A stretch of 64,000 nucleotides of DNA from Chimonanthus salicifolius. Lineage: Eukaryota > Streptophyta > Magnoliopsida > Laurales > Calycanthaceae. Location of the stretch: assembly GCA_013350335.1 (NCBI GenBank), contig CM023540.1, positions 23,725,175 to 23,789,174 of the forward strand. Reading direction: 5' to 3'. Numbering within the stretch: position 1 is the first letter of the stretch; every line of letters starts with the position of its first letter. Below, piece by piece: positions 48,001 to 58,472 of this stretch. A program made the position numbers and the translations under genes. The notes beneath the pieces are model-generated. The model was not told the DNA's origin and searched no databases. It saw only the letters and a program-made list of their open reading frames with translations.

Positions 48001-51000
48001 TTGGAACAAAGTGCCTACAGAGAATAAAACGAGTGTAAGCATATCATCTATCACTCAAAACATTTCAGTAGTGCAGATCATTCTTCTTTTATTTATTAAT
48101 ATATTGACAGCCAGTAAAAACTATGCATAATGTCAACAGGCCTAAGAAACTCATGAAACTAAGATGTACAGATGAGAACTCAAGTACCTAAATGAAAATA
48201 CATGATGAAGCATAGCCTTATTGCCAAACATGCATTAAATCTAATTATTTAAGTAGTAACAGAAATGTCCAATGAATTGCAAGTCAGTGGATAGCATGAT
48301 TTCAAAAAATCTCTCTCTGCTGAGTGGAAAGAGGGATCAATGGAAGGAAGTCAGTCCAACTTATGCGTGTGTGTTCTTTTTTCTTTTCTTTTTTTCCTTT
48401 TTATGAAAGGTTGCTAAATGTGTTAAATTTGAGGATCTATTAAATGTGAGAACTTTTTTTTTCGAAAAAGGTTACTTTCTCAAATGTAAGAAGTTGTTTT
48501 AGTAATTAGATAAATGATACTTCGGCCTAGAAAAAGCACAAGTGAGGCCATGACCATGATCCAGTAATTTTGATTGTCTGTTTAATGTGCCTCACTTGGA
48601 ATGTGTGCCTCCAGAATCTCCCTCACAGTGCAATGAACTGCAATCTTAACCTCCAATCTGCAGGCACCAAACAAGTAGTTGAAGAAGGATCTATTCACTG
48701 GAGATCCATCATATCCACAAAACCATGGAAATGCACCAAAACAAGGCCCAGATATACTATGCAGACCATTGGATTTAGGATCAAAAGATGCCTTGATGAG
48801 GCATCATGGATATCATGCATCAACATGTGGAAGATGAAATTGTTTCCTTAGCCTTGCAATTCTACAAAAAAAATTACCATGGCGAAGTGAGGCCCAAACT
48901 GTCTAATCGGGACTATTAAATGGGCCAGGAAGTACATATGGAACCTACCCATGGGCCCATGACCACATTTAATAACCTTTTCGACAAGCCCAAGTTTGGT
49001 TGATATTTTCCGGACTTCGGGGGGCATGTATACAAATATCACGAAATGTGGGGTTTTTTTTAAAATGGACCTAAAACCAATATACCCAAAATTTCGAGTA
49101 CATCAGCAATAAAGGTGTTTTGAAAATCTAAAAGAATATACCATCGCCTGAAATTTCGGATGAAATATATCAGCACGGCCCATGCCAAAAATGGGACACA
49201 TTTCCCCAAAAAAAATGTACTGCATATATGGGTGGCCAAAGCAAGTACTACAAGTGATCTTCAAAAAGCAAGTACTACAAGTGCGTCAAACTATCATGGC
49301 AATACAACTGCTTGCCATCCATCAATTTTCTGAAGACAGAATAAGATTCATATATGAGTTGTCCTATACAATCCTGGAAACATAGAAATAAAAAGGCTAA
49401 CCAAAATAAACGTGAAACTCGCTGTGATGGTGATGATGATCCATTCTATTACATAGGCCATTGAAAAATAAAATATATGAGCACCTAAAAGTAGCAACAT
49501 TTCCTTCCAAAATTACTGCAAATTAACAAACCACTACAATGTCAATGTGGCAGCATCACCTACCCATCCTGCAAGCACACCAACAAGAAACATGCGAGTC
49601 CATTAGATAAATATAGCAACCAAACAAGAAATTCAAAATACACAAGTTTATGGATAGAAACAGACAGCATGACAAAGAACAAAAAAAATATCATAATGCC
49701 ATCAAATTTGATTGCACCCATGTGTCAAAGATGAGATATGAAGAACTTAAATTCTCCAAGCATTATTTAATCAAGTAAATCCTATACAAAGCAGTATTAT
49801 GCTGAACATGAATCACATCCCATCAATTAAAAGGAAATATACTGCCCACATGAAATCTAGCATACCCTAGAGCTTTAAGTCAAAAACAGATCCTCCAAAT
49901 CATATTGATGAAACAATGAGTTCAAGCAAAGCAAAACCCATTTTCATTTTAAATTTTTTCATTTCCACCCAAAAACAATAAACACCTGTAAGAGTTTTTG
50001 TCTAATGACTACAAAAGTGAGAAGGGAATGACCAATTTTGCCAATGATAGAGAAAGCTTTTAGGGTCCTGCAGTGTTTGAAGGCATCGATTTGACACGGT
50101 GTACCACAAATTATTTTATTTTTGACATATGACAGTGCCACCTAATGGATGATTATAGGCTTCATCAGAGGTGATGCTTAAAGACAATACCTTGAAGCTC
50201 TTTAATTTGACTAAAATCTTGTGGGAAATCATTTGATTTGTAAGTTCAAAACTTCAAATCTTTTTCCCAAACACCATAAGTGAGTTCTGCAAAGTGCAAA
50301 TAACCACTGTTTTCTTCTCACTTCCTCATAATACTTCTATAAATACTCTAAAATAATCTGGATAACTGGTTTGCTCATCAGCATTAGACATTCACAAGCA
50401 AGTTAAGGCCAATTTGTTGCCAGGAATGGACCAGACTGGACGCAACTTCAATTCTCATATGACTTCTGCAAAGTGGTGCATGCGCAAATAATCAAGCCAA
50501 ACCAGTTGTGGATTTCAAGAGAACGGAAACACACAGACATGAATGAAGCTATCCACATGCTTCTTTTTCTCCTTTTTTATAGGAATATTGACTTGAATCC
50601 ACAACATTGAAAGGTGCAAGAGTGAGCAAGTGCCCATAGTGCCATGAACACATATCATCTGACTGCAGGGTGTTGTGCAAGCAAGATTGCACAGACTAGG
50701 TCGACACACACGACAGACTCATACAGTGTCTCTCTAATTATCCATTCGTAAAATTTATTATGTGTTCAAGTCTATGACATTGATGCAAATGCTCTGCAAA
50801 ATCAGTGAATAGCATTTGCTTATTAAAAAATAACAAATAATAATAAAATATTTGATCAGCTGCCTTAAATTCAACCCTCCTGAGCCAACCTCTAATACAT
50901 AACTGACAGATAATCACATATTTCTGGTGAATTCAAAAGATCTAAGAGCACAAAACCCATAAAAAAAATTCCCAAATATTAAAAGATGCACTTTGCAAGT

Positions 51001-51410
51001 AACCCTTATAGGTACTTCTATTTTGCAAAATTCTAAATGTTTGCATATCCTCAAAAGCTGAATGGGGTTTGACTTTACTCTTGCAAGCTTCCCAAAAGTA
51101 ACCAAGTGATTTTCTCAAAAGGGAACTGGGTTTGCATGGGTTAAAAGAATGATTCGAGAAAACGTAACAAAAATCGACTCTTGCGCAGTGCAATGCGCCC
51201 AATTTCTGGAATGCTTAAATAATAGGAGCAATAATTTGATCAAAATAACCTTTCAAAAAAATAATTTGATCAGAATAAAGATAAAATAACGTTACCATGA
51301 TGTCCATGTGCAGCCAATCGGCGCCGAATCGGAGCATGCGCTCGGCCTCTGATGCTAGATTCGAGAAATCCGAAGACAGCATCGACGGTGCAATTTTCGC
51401 CTGAGGAATC

Positions 51411-51415
<5 letters not shown>
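42005..51415 (-). CDS. RPE: Ribulose-phosphate 3-epimerase, cytosolic form
   Basis: Interconverts ribulose 5-phosphate and xylulose 5-phosphate in the pentose phosphate pathway. Eight exons on the minus strand: 51415-51296, 49568-49564 (5 nt), 48014-47952, 47858-47752, 47661-47564, 46710-46618, 46523-46482 and 42160-42005 (120+5+63+107+98+93+42+156 = 684 nt), giving 227 residues, the normal length for the plant cytosolic enzyme. The start [17 protein letters not shown] has no transit peptide, unlike the plastid isoform. Metal-binding residues of the TIM barrel are present: His36 and Asp38 (WLHMDIM), His69 (DCHLM) and Asp178 ([11 protein letters not shown]). [20 protein letters not shown] is intact. 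All introns are GT-AG except intron 4, which is GC-AG (AAAAG|GCATGT). Intron 7 is 4.3 kb. A CT/GA repeat lies just upstream of the ATG. Confidence 0.95.
42161..46481 (-). other. Intron 7 of RPE (4321 bp)
   Basis: Mostly AT-rich sequence with no coding signal I can recognise. A probable MITE lies at about 45234-46249. A GA-rich patch lies at 42231-42246. Confidence 0.6.
45234..46249. mobile_element. Possible MITE
   Basis: The left end GGGTGTGGGGTTTGGCGACT and the reverse-complemented right end GGGTCTGTTTGACAAAGTTT are similar in their first dozen bases. The interior is AT-rich. No target duplication was found and the pairing of ends is tentative. Confidence 0.35.
49564..49568 (-). other. RPE: Five-nucleotide microexon of RPE (GATGG)
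   Basis: Exon 1 ends ATG|GTAACG and the next large exon begins TGTAG|GCAC, leaving the codons for Asp41 and part of Gly42 missing from the invariant family motif MDGHF. On the minus strand TTGCAG|GATGG|GTAGGT supplies exactly those five bases between a pyrimidine-rich acceptor and a good donor. Without it the total exon length is not a multiple of three. I saw no other AG-GATGG-GT in the two flanking introns. Confidence 0.88.
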
Positions 51416-51445
<30 letters not shown>

Positions 51446-52528
51446 CAATCAAGGACATGGATGTCCGAATCTCTGTGTTTTTAAATAGAGAATAGACGCA
51501 TAGCGGGAGCACTGACTCAATCTAGTAATCTCTGAAATCTACCTAACAAGTTTCTGGCCTAACGTAAGTTAGAGCCCACCCATCTTTCTCAGGATGGGGC
51601 GAGGGCGAAAAGGTTTAACCTAATAATAGAACTAGCAAAAGGGCCTAAGGTTCCTAACATTTGGTGATATTTTGCATAATAATTAAGTATAATACTATAA
51701 TATATAACTATTCTTTACAAAATATTTTTAAATCATAAAGTTAATTCAATTTTAATTAAAAAAATCGAACTCAATCATTACATAGCTCTCTAAATAAATA
51801 ATTTATTGACATTGTCTAAAGAACTTAACTCAATTTTTGTAATTTAGATTAATGTTAAATTAAAAAAATAAATAAATAAGTTTTTGAATCTAACTTTATT
51901 AAGTGATCTATGAAATGTATACTTTTATTTTTAAATTTATTAGTGAAACTTTTTTAATGAAATAACTAATTCACAAAGTGAATATTCAATTGAAATGACT
52001 CCTAAATATTTTCTACTTTGATAATTTATATAAATATATTAAAAAAATCTTGAGGAGTTAGTTTGATAGTCAATTTTCATTTTTATTTGTAGGAGGTTTG
52101 GGATCAAATTCCCTTAATATAAAAAAGGTTACTCCTCTTAGTTTTATAATTGACTTTTGCAGATTGAGAGGTTCATGTGTACTTCATGCATCTTTTCTTC
52201 TTTTTTCCTTAGGTTGCGTTTGAATAGAGGTAAGGGGAAAATTACTCTAAGTGAGAGTAAAAATTTTAAAAATTACCCGTCTTTATCACTTTATTTAATA
52301 CTCCATTGAAATTTGGAATATTTAAGAACTCCTTCCATCATCCAAGCCCGGCGCTAGTCTTCCTCCCATGTTACCTTTCTCTACCCTTGTCTCTTCCCCA
52401 TCACTCTCCATACTCCCATCTCTTCTCTTCCTCCCTCTTTTGTCCCTCTTTTACGTTGTTTTCATTAGCTGCCTACTGCAGCTAGCGGCTTCTTTCTCCT
52501 TCACCTATCTTTCTATCCTTCTCTGTTT
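51416..52528. other. RPE upstream region up to the second Copia element
   Basis: A CT tract at 51417-51440 lies in the RPE 5' UTR. The RPE promoter should follow. The rest is AT-rich. A lone MITE-like end (GGTTGCGTTTGAATAGAGG) lies at 52213 and a SINE-like GGTTTGGGATCAAATTCCC at about 52096. No gene. Confidence 0.5.
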
Positions 52529-52711
52529 TGTCAAATGAGCTGTTATACATTCTTAGAATAGAACTTTCTCCATCTTCAATATTGGGGTTACCTTGTAATT
52601 AAATTGACTTCCTTATTTGTAATTCGTCTTTTCCTATATATACAGTGAATCAGGGTCTCTCTCCTCATCACATTGAGAGAACATATTTATCTCTACTTTC
52701 ATATTCTGACA
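52529..52711 (+). repeat. 5' LTR of the second Copia element
   Basis: Direct repeat of the 3' LTR with two mismatches (CTTTCTCC against CTTTCCCC, and TTACCTTG against TTATCTTG). Contains CCTATATATACAG as a likely promoter. Confidence 0.95.
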
Positions 52712-52744
52712 TGGCATCAAGAGCCTAATTCGATCATTATTGAA

Positions 52745-52808
52745 TTTTTTTTTTTTTTTTTCTCTTTCCCCTGCACGTCCGGCACATTCGAGAAAAAAAA
52801 AAAAAAAA
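52745..52808 (+). other. Perfect T17/A16 stem-loop in the Copia leader
   Basis: A run of 17 T followed by CTC (52745-52764) can pair with GAG followed by 16 A (52790-52808), leaving a loop of about 25 nt. It lies about 20 nt after the primer-binding site. Whether it folds or acts in reverse transcription or packaging is unknown. Confidence 0.7.
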
Positions 52809-53756
52809 CAAAAAAAAAACAAAAACAAAAAACAGTGGTTGGCTTCCCGACCAGATCTACTGTTCCCGTTTCACATCTCCACCACGATCTGCCGAGAGGA
52901 CCGTCGCCGGCGACAGATTATCGACCGGAACCAAGCAGACCTGCTGGATCTTCAGCTCTGCGCGTCACCAGACGTCTTGGCTTCCTTCTCTCTTCCCAGA
53001 TCTGCAGATCTGCTCTTCATCAGACCTCTTGGCTGATCGCAGAGATCTGGCAGTTAACACCCAGATCTCAGTTCGAGCCCCAATCGCTGCTGCAGCTTCG
53101 ACGTCGGCGAGCGGCGCACATCGCAGCCGTTTGGGGACGCTGGCTCATCAGCCCGCTTCCGCTCATAGCAGACCCCATTCAGTGGAGATTCAGCCGGAAA
53201 CACGCAGACACCGGCGCCAGCTCTGCATCTCCACCGCCAGCCAGGCCAGACAGACGAGAGATCGGCAGCAGCAGGCCGCCGTTCGGGTTCCTCACGCAGT
53301 TTTCCGCCCGCAGCGTCGTCCCTATCAGCCAGCCGGCGCCCGATTCTGCCGCGCCTCTGCTCACATACAACCTCAGATCAGTGACGGGATTCCCGATCTG
53401 AACCCAGATCCAGTTCTTCTCAGTGCGCCCCATCACCGTTCCCAGCTCTGCCAACAGAACTCCGCCGGACGTGGCGCCGCAGCAGCCGACCTGAAAGGGG
53501 ATTTCTTGGCTTCCGTGTCTCTCGGTTCCGAGTTCCCTTCAATCCATCGGTTGCACACCAGATCGGACATCAGCAGAGGAACCATAGCCGGTGGCCAGAG
53601 GCCGCACCCCGATCTGATTTCTCAGATCTGCACAGAGGAAACGGCCAACTCAGTGCCGGCCGAGCGGCGCACATAGCTGCCGTTCGGAGACGCCGGACAC
53701 CGCAGCAGACGCCGGAAAAAGCAGCGCCGATTCTCTCTCCAGCCCGCCTGGCTCAG

Positions 53757-53940
53757 TTCTACAGGCCCGTCTGTCGGCCCAGTTTGGTACAGGCCCGTCA
53801 GTCGGCCCAGTTTGGTACAGGCCCGCAACAGGCCCAGTTTGCAACAGGCCCGCTCCGCAAGCCCAGTTTGACACAGGCCCGCTCCGTAAGCCCAGTTTGA
53901 CACAGGCCCGTCCGCACAGCCCAGCCACAACAGGCCCAAC
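53757..53940 (+). repeat. Tandem ~28 bp repeat in the Copia leader
   Basis: About six units containing ACAGGCCCG and GCCCAGTTTG with variable linkers, ending 12 bp before the gag start codon. Confidence 0.9.
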
Positions 53941-53951
53941 CAACAGCTCCA

Positions 53952-56900
53952 ATGACAACTGCGGCCGACTCCAAAGGTGCTGGTGGATCTAATCCTCCTC
54001 CTCACATTGTCACTGTTCACGGAGACACTACCACCTTTTCTACTGGAATCAAACTGGACGACCACAATTATTCCCTATGGCACCAAGTTATGGAGATGAA
54101 GGTTGCCGGACGAGAGAAACATGGTCACTTGACCGGTGATATGACCAAGCCTGCAGCCACAGACCCGACATATAACAAATGGCGTGCATCGGACTGTCAA
54201 GTCAAAAGTTGGTTATTCGATGCTATGCAACCCATTCAGATGAAACGGTTTATCCGTTATGACACCGCACAGCAGGTCTGGGATGCTATCAAGAAAACAT
54301 ATTCTGATGGTTCCGATGAGGCGAAGATTTTTGATCTCCACAGACGGTCATTCAAGACGACACAGAATGGAGCGCCTGTTACCGCTTATTACAGTGAGCT
54401 CACTGAGATATTTCAGGAGCTTGACCAATTATGCCCCAGCCATATACAGCATCCGGCTGACATTGAAACTAGACGCATGGAGATTGACCGTCTCCGCGTT
54501 TATATTTTCCTTGCCGGTTTGGACACGAACTTTGATCAAATTAGAGGAGAGATTTTGAGGATGGACCCTAAACCTGAACTTGAGGCCGTGTATGCACATA
54601 TTAAACGAGAGAGTAACCGACAGGGAACAATGTCTGACGTTGGTGTTTCATCCGATGCCACCGCCTTGGCTGCCGCACGGTTCAAGCCATCTCGGCCACC
54701 CCCTTTGAACTCCGCCTCTACTCGTACCCGGCCTCCAATGAAGTGTACCAAATGTGGTTTAGCTAACCATACCATTAAAGGTTGTTATGAGATCATTGGT
54801 TATCCAGCAGGGTGGGTTCACAAAGGGCCAAAGAGAGAGCCGAGCAGAGCATCAGTCGCATCCGCTGCGTTATCCCAGGAGCCTACGTCCGAACTTCCAC
54901 CAGGTACATCCGGCTCCACGGCCTTGGCTACCTCAGGTATCTCCCCTTGCACATCTTCCATTACTGGTAATAGATCATGGATTATTGACACTGGCGCTAC
55001 TGATCACATGACATCTAGTTTTACTGGGTTACACTCTCCCAAACCCTCAAACCGAACACATGTCACCAGTGCCAATGGAACCACCTCTCCTGTTATGGGA
55101 GAAGGGTCCCTATCTCTTACATCATCATTAAGTCTATCTCATGTTTTGGTTGTCCCATCACTCGATTATGACTTATTATCTGTCCCTCAAATCATTGATT
55201 CCCTTAATTGTACTGTGTGTTTTTGGCCCTTGTATTGTCTGTTTCAGGACCTTCTCACCAGGGCCGTGATTGGATGTGGTACTAGGAGGGGCAAGTTGTA
55301 CTATCTGGACTTGACAGAAGACTGCAGTAAGAGATTGGGTCAAGCACATCATGTTCGAGGAGATGAGTCCGTTCGGATGAAAACAATTTGGTTGTGGCAT
55401 AGACGATTAGGGCATGCTTCTTTTGGTTATCGAAAACTTTTATTTCCAGATTTATTTTCCACTTTTGCTGAATCAGACTTTCATTGTGACACTTGTATTT
55501 TGGCAAAAAGTCATCGCATTTCTTATCCATTAAGATTGAATAAAAGTTCTATGCCTTTTATGCTTGTCCATTCTGATGTTTGGGGACCATCCCGAGTTTC
55601 TACAATTAGTGGTTTTAAGTGGTTTGTGACATTTATAGATGATTGCACCCGGATGACATGGGTTTTTCCCATAAAGCAGAAAAGCGACGTTCTTATGAAA
55701 TTCAAACAATTTCATCAATATGTTGCTACTCAGTTTGATAAGAAGATCATAACTCTTCGGTCTGACAATGGCGGCGAGTTCGTCAACAATGACCTCCGCA
55801 ATTTTTTGAGCTCTCATGGTATTGTTCATCAAACCACATGTGCCTATACGCCACAACAGAATGGTGTCGCAGAACGTAAGAACCGTCATCTTCTTGAAGT
55901 TGTTCGTGCCTCTTTATTTGAGGCCCATATGCCCCATCATTTTTGGGGGGAGGCTCTTTGTTCGGCTGCTTATCTCATCAATAGAACACCCTCCAGTACC
56001 CTTCAGTATCAGACTCCATTCCAAACACTGACCACTCTCCTCACCTTACCGTCCACACCAAATCTCGAACCACGTGTCTTTGGCTGCGTTGCTTATGTTC
56101 AAGTCTATCCGCACCAGCGTGGTAAACTTGATCCGTGTGCCCTACGGTGTGTCTTTGTGGGGTATGCTGCCACTCAGAAGGGTTATAAGTGTTTCCATCC
56201 CCCTACTCAGACTTTGCATGTTACAGCAGATGTTATTTTTCACGAGAGTGAATTCTATTACTCAGGGGGAGATTCTGAGCATCCCCTGCAGGGGGAGCGC
56301 TCTATATTTGCAGAAGGTACTCAGAATCAGATCATTCACGTTTCACAGACTGTGTCAGACCAGCATCAGCCAACACCTGAGGATGTGGTGATGACTACTG
56401 ACCCACCAACTACAGTGATGCAACAAGAGCAAGAGACGCATTCAGATCAGCTCCCTCCTACAGTACCACCACCTCTCATCCAATCAGGTCCTGAAGATCG
56501 TCCTGAAGATCCGACACAGGTACCTGAACCCTCAAACTCAATCACTTTACCCGAGTCGAGTCATACAGGAAATGTAAGTTATCAGTTACCCCCTCGTACA
56601 ACTAGAGGTATCCCTAGACAACAATATGACCCTGACCCTAAAGCAAAGGTTAAATACCCTATTGCTAATCATGTGTCTCTACATAGGTTGTCTCCGTCAT
56701 GTGTATCATTTGTTTGTCAATTATCCACTGTATCTATTCCAAGTAATGTGCAGGAAGCTCTAACTCATCCCAAGTGGACCCAAGCAATGAATGAAGAAAT
56801 GGAGGCCCTCCAGAAAAATTCCACCTGGGAGATGACTACCCTTCCTAAAGGGAAGAAAACAGTTGGTTGCAGATGGATATATACAGTAAAGTTCAAGGCA

Positions 56901-58277
56901 GATGGCACCATTGAACGATACAAAGCAAGACTAGTGGCGAAAGGCTACACTCAAACTTATGGGATTGACTATGGGGAGACCTTTGCTCCTGTAGCCAAGA
57001 TCAACACAATTCGAGTGCTCCTTTCTCTTGCAGCAAACCTTGACTGGCCATTACACCAGTTTGATGTAAAAAATGCATTCCTACATGGCGACCTAGAAGA
57101 AGAAGTTTATATGGATCCCCCTCCAGGATGTAAGATGGGGTTCAGTCAGAATAACATGGTGTGTAAACTGAGAAAGTCTCTTTATGGATTGAAACAATCA
57201 CCCAGAGCGTGGTTTGGACGGTTTAGCAAATCAATGAAGAATTTCGGCTACAAGCAAAGTAACTCAGATCATACTCTTTTCCTGAAACATAAGAAAGGTA
57301 AGGTCACTGCCCTTATTGTATATGTTGATGACATGGTAGTTACAGGGAATGACCCAGAGGAAAAGGCAGCATTACAGCGCCATTTGGAAAGTGAGTTTGA
57401 AATGAAAAATCTTGGTGCTCTGAAGTATTTCTTAGGCATTGAAGTGGCTCGCTCAGAACAAGGAATATTTCTATCACAACGGAAATACATTCTTGACATC
57501 TTGACTGAAACTGGAATGTTAGCCAGTAGGCCAGCAGATACTCCAATGGAGTTGAATCATCAGCTTGGTGAATATCCTGATCAGGTACCCACCAACAAAG
57601 AAAGGTATCAACGCTTTGTGGGTAAGTTAATCTACCTAGCTCACACCAGACCTGACATAGCATATGCAGTAAGTGTGGTGAGTCAGTTCATGCATGCACC
57701 AAGTGAAGCCCACATGGAGGCTGTAACCCGAATTCTGAGATACTTGAAGTCAGCTCCTGGAAAAGGTTTGATGTTCTCACGACATGGTCACCTAGATGTT
57801 GAGGGTTACACTGATGCAGATTGGGCTGGTTCTGTTACTGATAGACGATCTACTTCTGGATACTTTACCTTTGTGGGAGGCAATCTGGTCTCTTGGCGAA
57901 GTAAGAAGCAGAAAGTGGTCTCAAGATCAAGTGCTGAAGCAGAATATAGGGGTATGGCACACGGAGTATGTGAGCTACTCTGGATAAAAGAGTTGTTGGG
58001 TGAATTGGGATTCAAACCCCAACGTGCCATGCAACTGCATTGTGATAACAAGGCCGCAATAGACATTGCACATAATCCAGTGCAACATGATAGAACCAAG
58101 CATGTTGAAATTGACAGACATTTCATCAAAGAGAAACTCGAGGAGAAGATCATTGATGTACCATTCGTTAAATCCGAAGATCAACTTGCAGATGTTCTCA
58201 CCAAAGCAGTTACAGGCAGAGTTTTTCACAGCTCACTTAGCAAGTTGGGCATAGACGACATATATGCTCCAACTTGA
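53952..58277 (+). CDS. Copia gag-pol polyprotein, uninterrupted (1441 aa)
   Basis: Single frame from ATG at 53952 to the stop just before the polypurine tract. Order: gag (LDDHNYSLWHQVMEMKV near residue 36), zinc knuckle KCTKCGLANHTIKGC (about 264), aspartic protease WIIDTGATDHMT (about 345), integrase zinc-binding HRRLGHASFG (about 483) and core (HSDVWGP, RSDNGGEF, QNGVAERKNRH), reverse transcriptase (FDVKNAFLHGDLEEEVYM; catalytic YVDDM at about 1124), and RNase H (TDADWAGS, SSAEAEYRGMA, DNKAAIDIAHN). All catalytic motifs are present and no stop or shift interrupts them. It would support copy-and-paste retrotransposition. Current activity is not shown. Confidence 0.96.
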   Translation: MTTAADSKGAGGSNPPPHIVTVHGDTTTFSTGIKLDDHNYSLWHQVMEMKVAGREKHGHLTGDMTKPAATDPTYNKWRASDCQVKSWLFDAMQPIQMKRFIRYDTAQQVWDAIKKTYSDGSDEAKIFDLHRRSFKTTQNGAPVTAYYSELTEIFQELDQLCPSHIQHPADIETRRMEIDRLRVYIFLAGLDTNFDQIRGEILRMDPKPELEAVYAHIKRESNRQGTMSDVGVSSDATALAAARFKPSRPPPLNSASTRTRPPMKCTKCGLANHTIKGCYEIIGYPAGWVHKGPKREPSRASVASAALSQEPTSELPPGTSGSTALATSGISPCTSSITGNRSWIIDTGATDHMTSSFTGLHSPKPSNRTHVTSANGTTSPVMGEGSLSLTSSLSLSHVLVVPSLDYDLLSVPQIIDSLNCTVCFWPLYCLFQDLLTRAVIGCGTRRGKLYYLDLTEDCSKRLGQAHHVRGDESVRMKTIWLWHRRLGHASFGYRKLLFPDLFSTFAESDFHCDTCILAKSHRISYPLRLNKSSMPFMLVHSDVWGPSRVSTISGFKWFVTFIDDCTRMTWVFPIKQKSDVLMKFKQFHQYVATQFDKKIITLRSDNGGEFVNNDLRNFLSSHGIVHQTTCAYTPQQNGVAERKNRHLLEVVRASLFEAHMPHHFWGEALCSAAYLINRTPSSTLQYQTPFQTLTTLLTLPSTPNLEPRVFGCVAYVQVYPHQRGKLDPCALRCVFVGYAATQKGYKCFHPPTQTLHVTADVIFHESEFYYSGGDSEHPLQGERSIFAEGTQNQIIHVSQTVSDQHQPTPEDVVMTTDPPTTVMQQEQETHSDQLPPTVPPPLIQSGPEDRPEDPTQVPEPSNSITLPESSHTGNVSYQLPPRTTRGIPRQQYDPDPKAKVKYPIANHVSLHRLSPSCVSFVCQLSTVSIPSNVQEALTHPKWTQAMNEEMEALQKNSTWEMTTLPKGKKTVGCRWIYTVKFKADGTIERYKARLVAKGYTQTYGIDYGETFAPVAKINTIRVLLSLAANLDWPLHQFDVKNAFLHGDLEEEVYMDPPPGCKMGFSQNNMVCKLRKSLYGLKQSPRAWFGRFSKSMKNFGYKQSNSDHTLFLKHKKGKVTALIVYVDDMVVTGNDPEEKAALQRHLESEFEMKNLGALKYFLGIEVARSEQGIFLSQRKYILDILTETGMLASRPADTPMELNHQLGEYPDQVPTNKERYQRFVGKLIYLAHTRPDIAYAVSVVSQFMHAPSEAHMEAVTRILRYLKSAPGKGLMFSRHGHLDVEGYTDADWAGSVTDRRSTSGYFTFVGGNLVSWRSKKQKVVSRSSAEAEYRGMAHGVCELLWIKELLGELGFKPQRAMQLHCDNKAAIDIAHNPVQHDRTKHVEIDRHFIKEKLEEKIIDVPFVKSEDQLADVLTKAVTGRVFHSSLSKLGIDDIYAPT

Positions 58278-58284
58278 GGGGGAG

Positions 58285-58467
58285 TGTCAAATGAGCTGTT
58301 ATACATTCTTAGAATAGAACTTTCCCCATCTTCAATATTGGGGTTATCTTGTAATTAAATTGACTTCCTTATTTGTAATTCGTCTTTTCCTATATATACA
58401 GTGAATCAGGGTCTCTCTCCTCATCACATTGAGAGAACATATTTATCTCTACTTTCATATTCTGACA
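58285..58467 (+). repeat. 3' LTR of the second Copia element
   Basis: Matches the 5' LTR over 183 bp with two differences and is followed by the TGTTT target-site duplication. Confidence 0.95.
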
Positions 58468-58472
58468 TGTTT

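Larger units (their letters stand above)
52726..53951 (+). other. Long GC-rich untranslated leader of the second Copia element
   Basis: About 1.2 kb between the primer-binding site and the gag ATG, clearly richer in G and C than the surrounding genome. It contains long open frames in several phases (for example 53029-53676) whose products are Pro/Arg/Ser-rich, look like no known domain and are probably fortuitous. Parts are internally duplicated: GAGCGGCGCACAT near 53111 and 53663 with similar downstream text. Confidence 0.65.
52529..58467 (+). mobile_element. Full-length Ty1/Copia retrotransposon with 5-bp target-site duplication
   Basis: Two 183 bp LTRs (52529-52711 and 58285-58467) begin TGTCAAATGAGC and end TTCTGACA, and differ at only two positions by eye. 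The 5-bp duplication TGTTT lies at 52524-52528 and 58468-58472. A primer-binding site TGGCATCAAGAGCC (52712-52725), complementary to initiator methionine tRNA apart from an extra A, follows the 5' LTR directly. A polypurine tract (GAGGGGGAG) precedes the 3' LTR. The LTR carries a TATATATA-type promoter box. The gag-pol frame is open throughout. Size 5939 bp. It appears young and possibly competent. Confidence 0.95.

Noticed and set aside
52673..53676. Long plus-strand ORFs (242 and 215 codons) upstream of Copia gag-pol
   Set aside because: Overlapping different frames in a GC-rich leader, no recognisable domain, and no consistent ATG; probably not translated.
53622..54065. 147-codon minus-strand ORF with repeated Gly/Leu units
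   Set aside because: Antisense shadow of the tandem repeat in the Copia leader.
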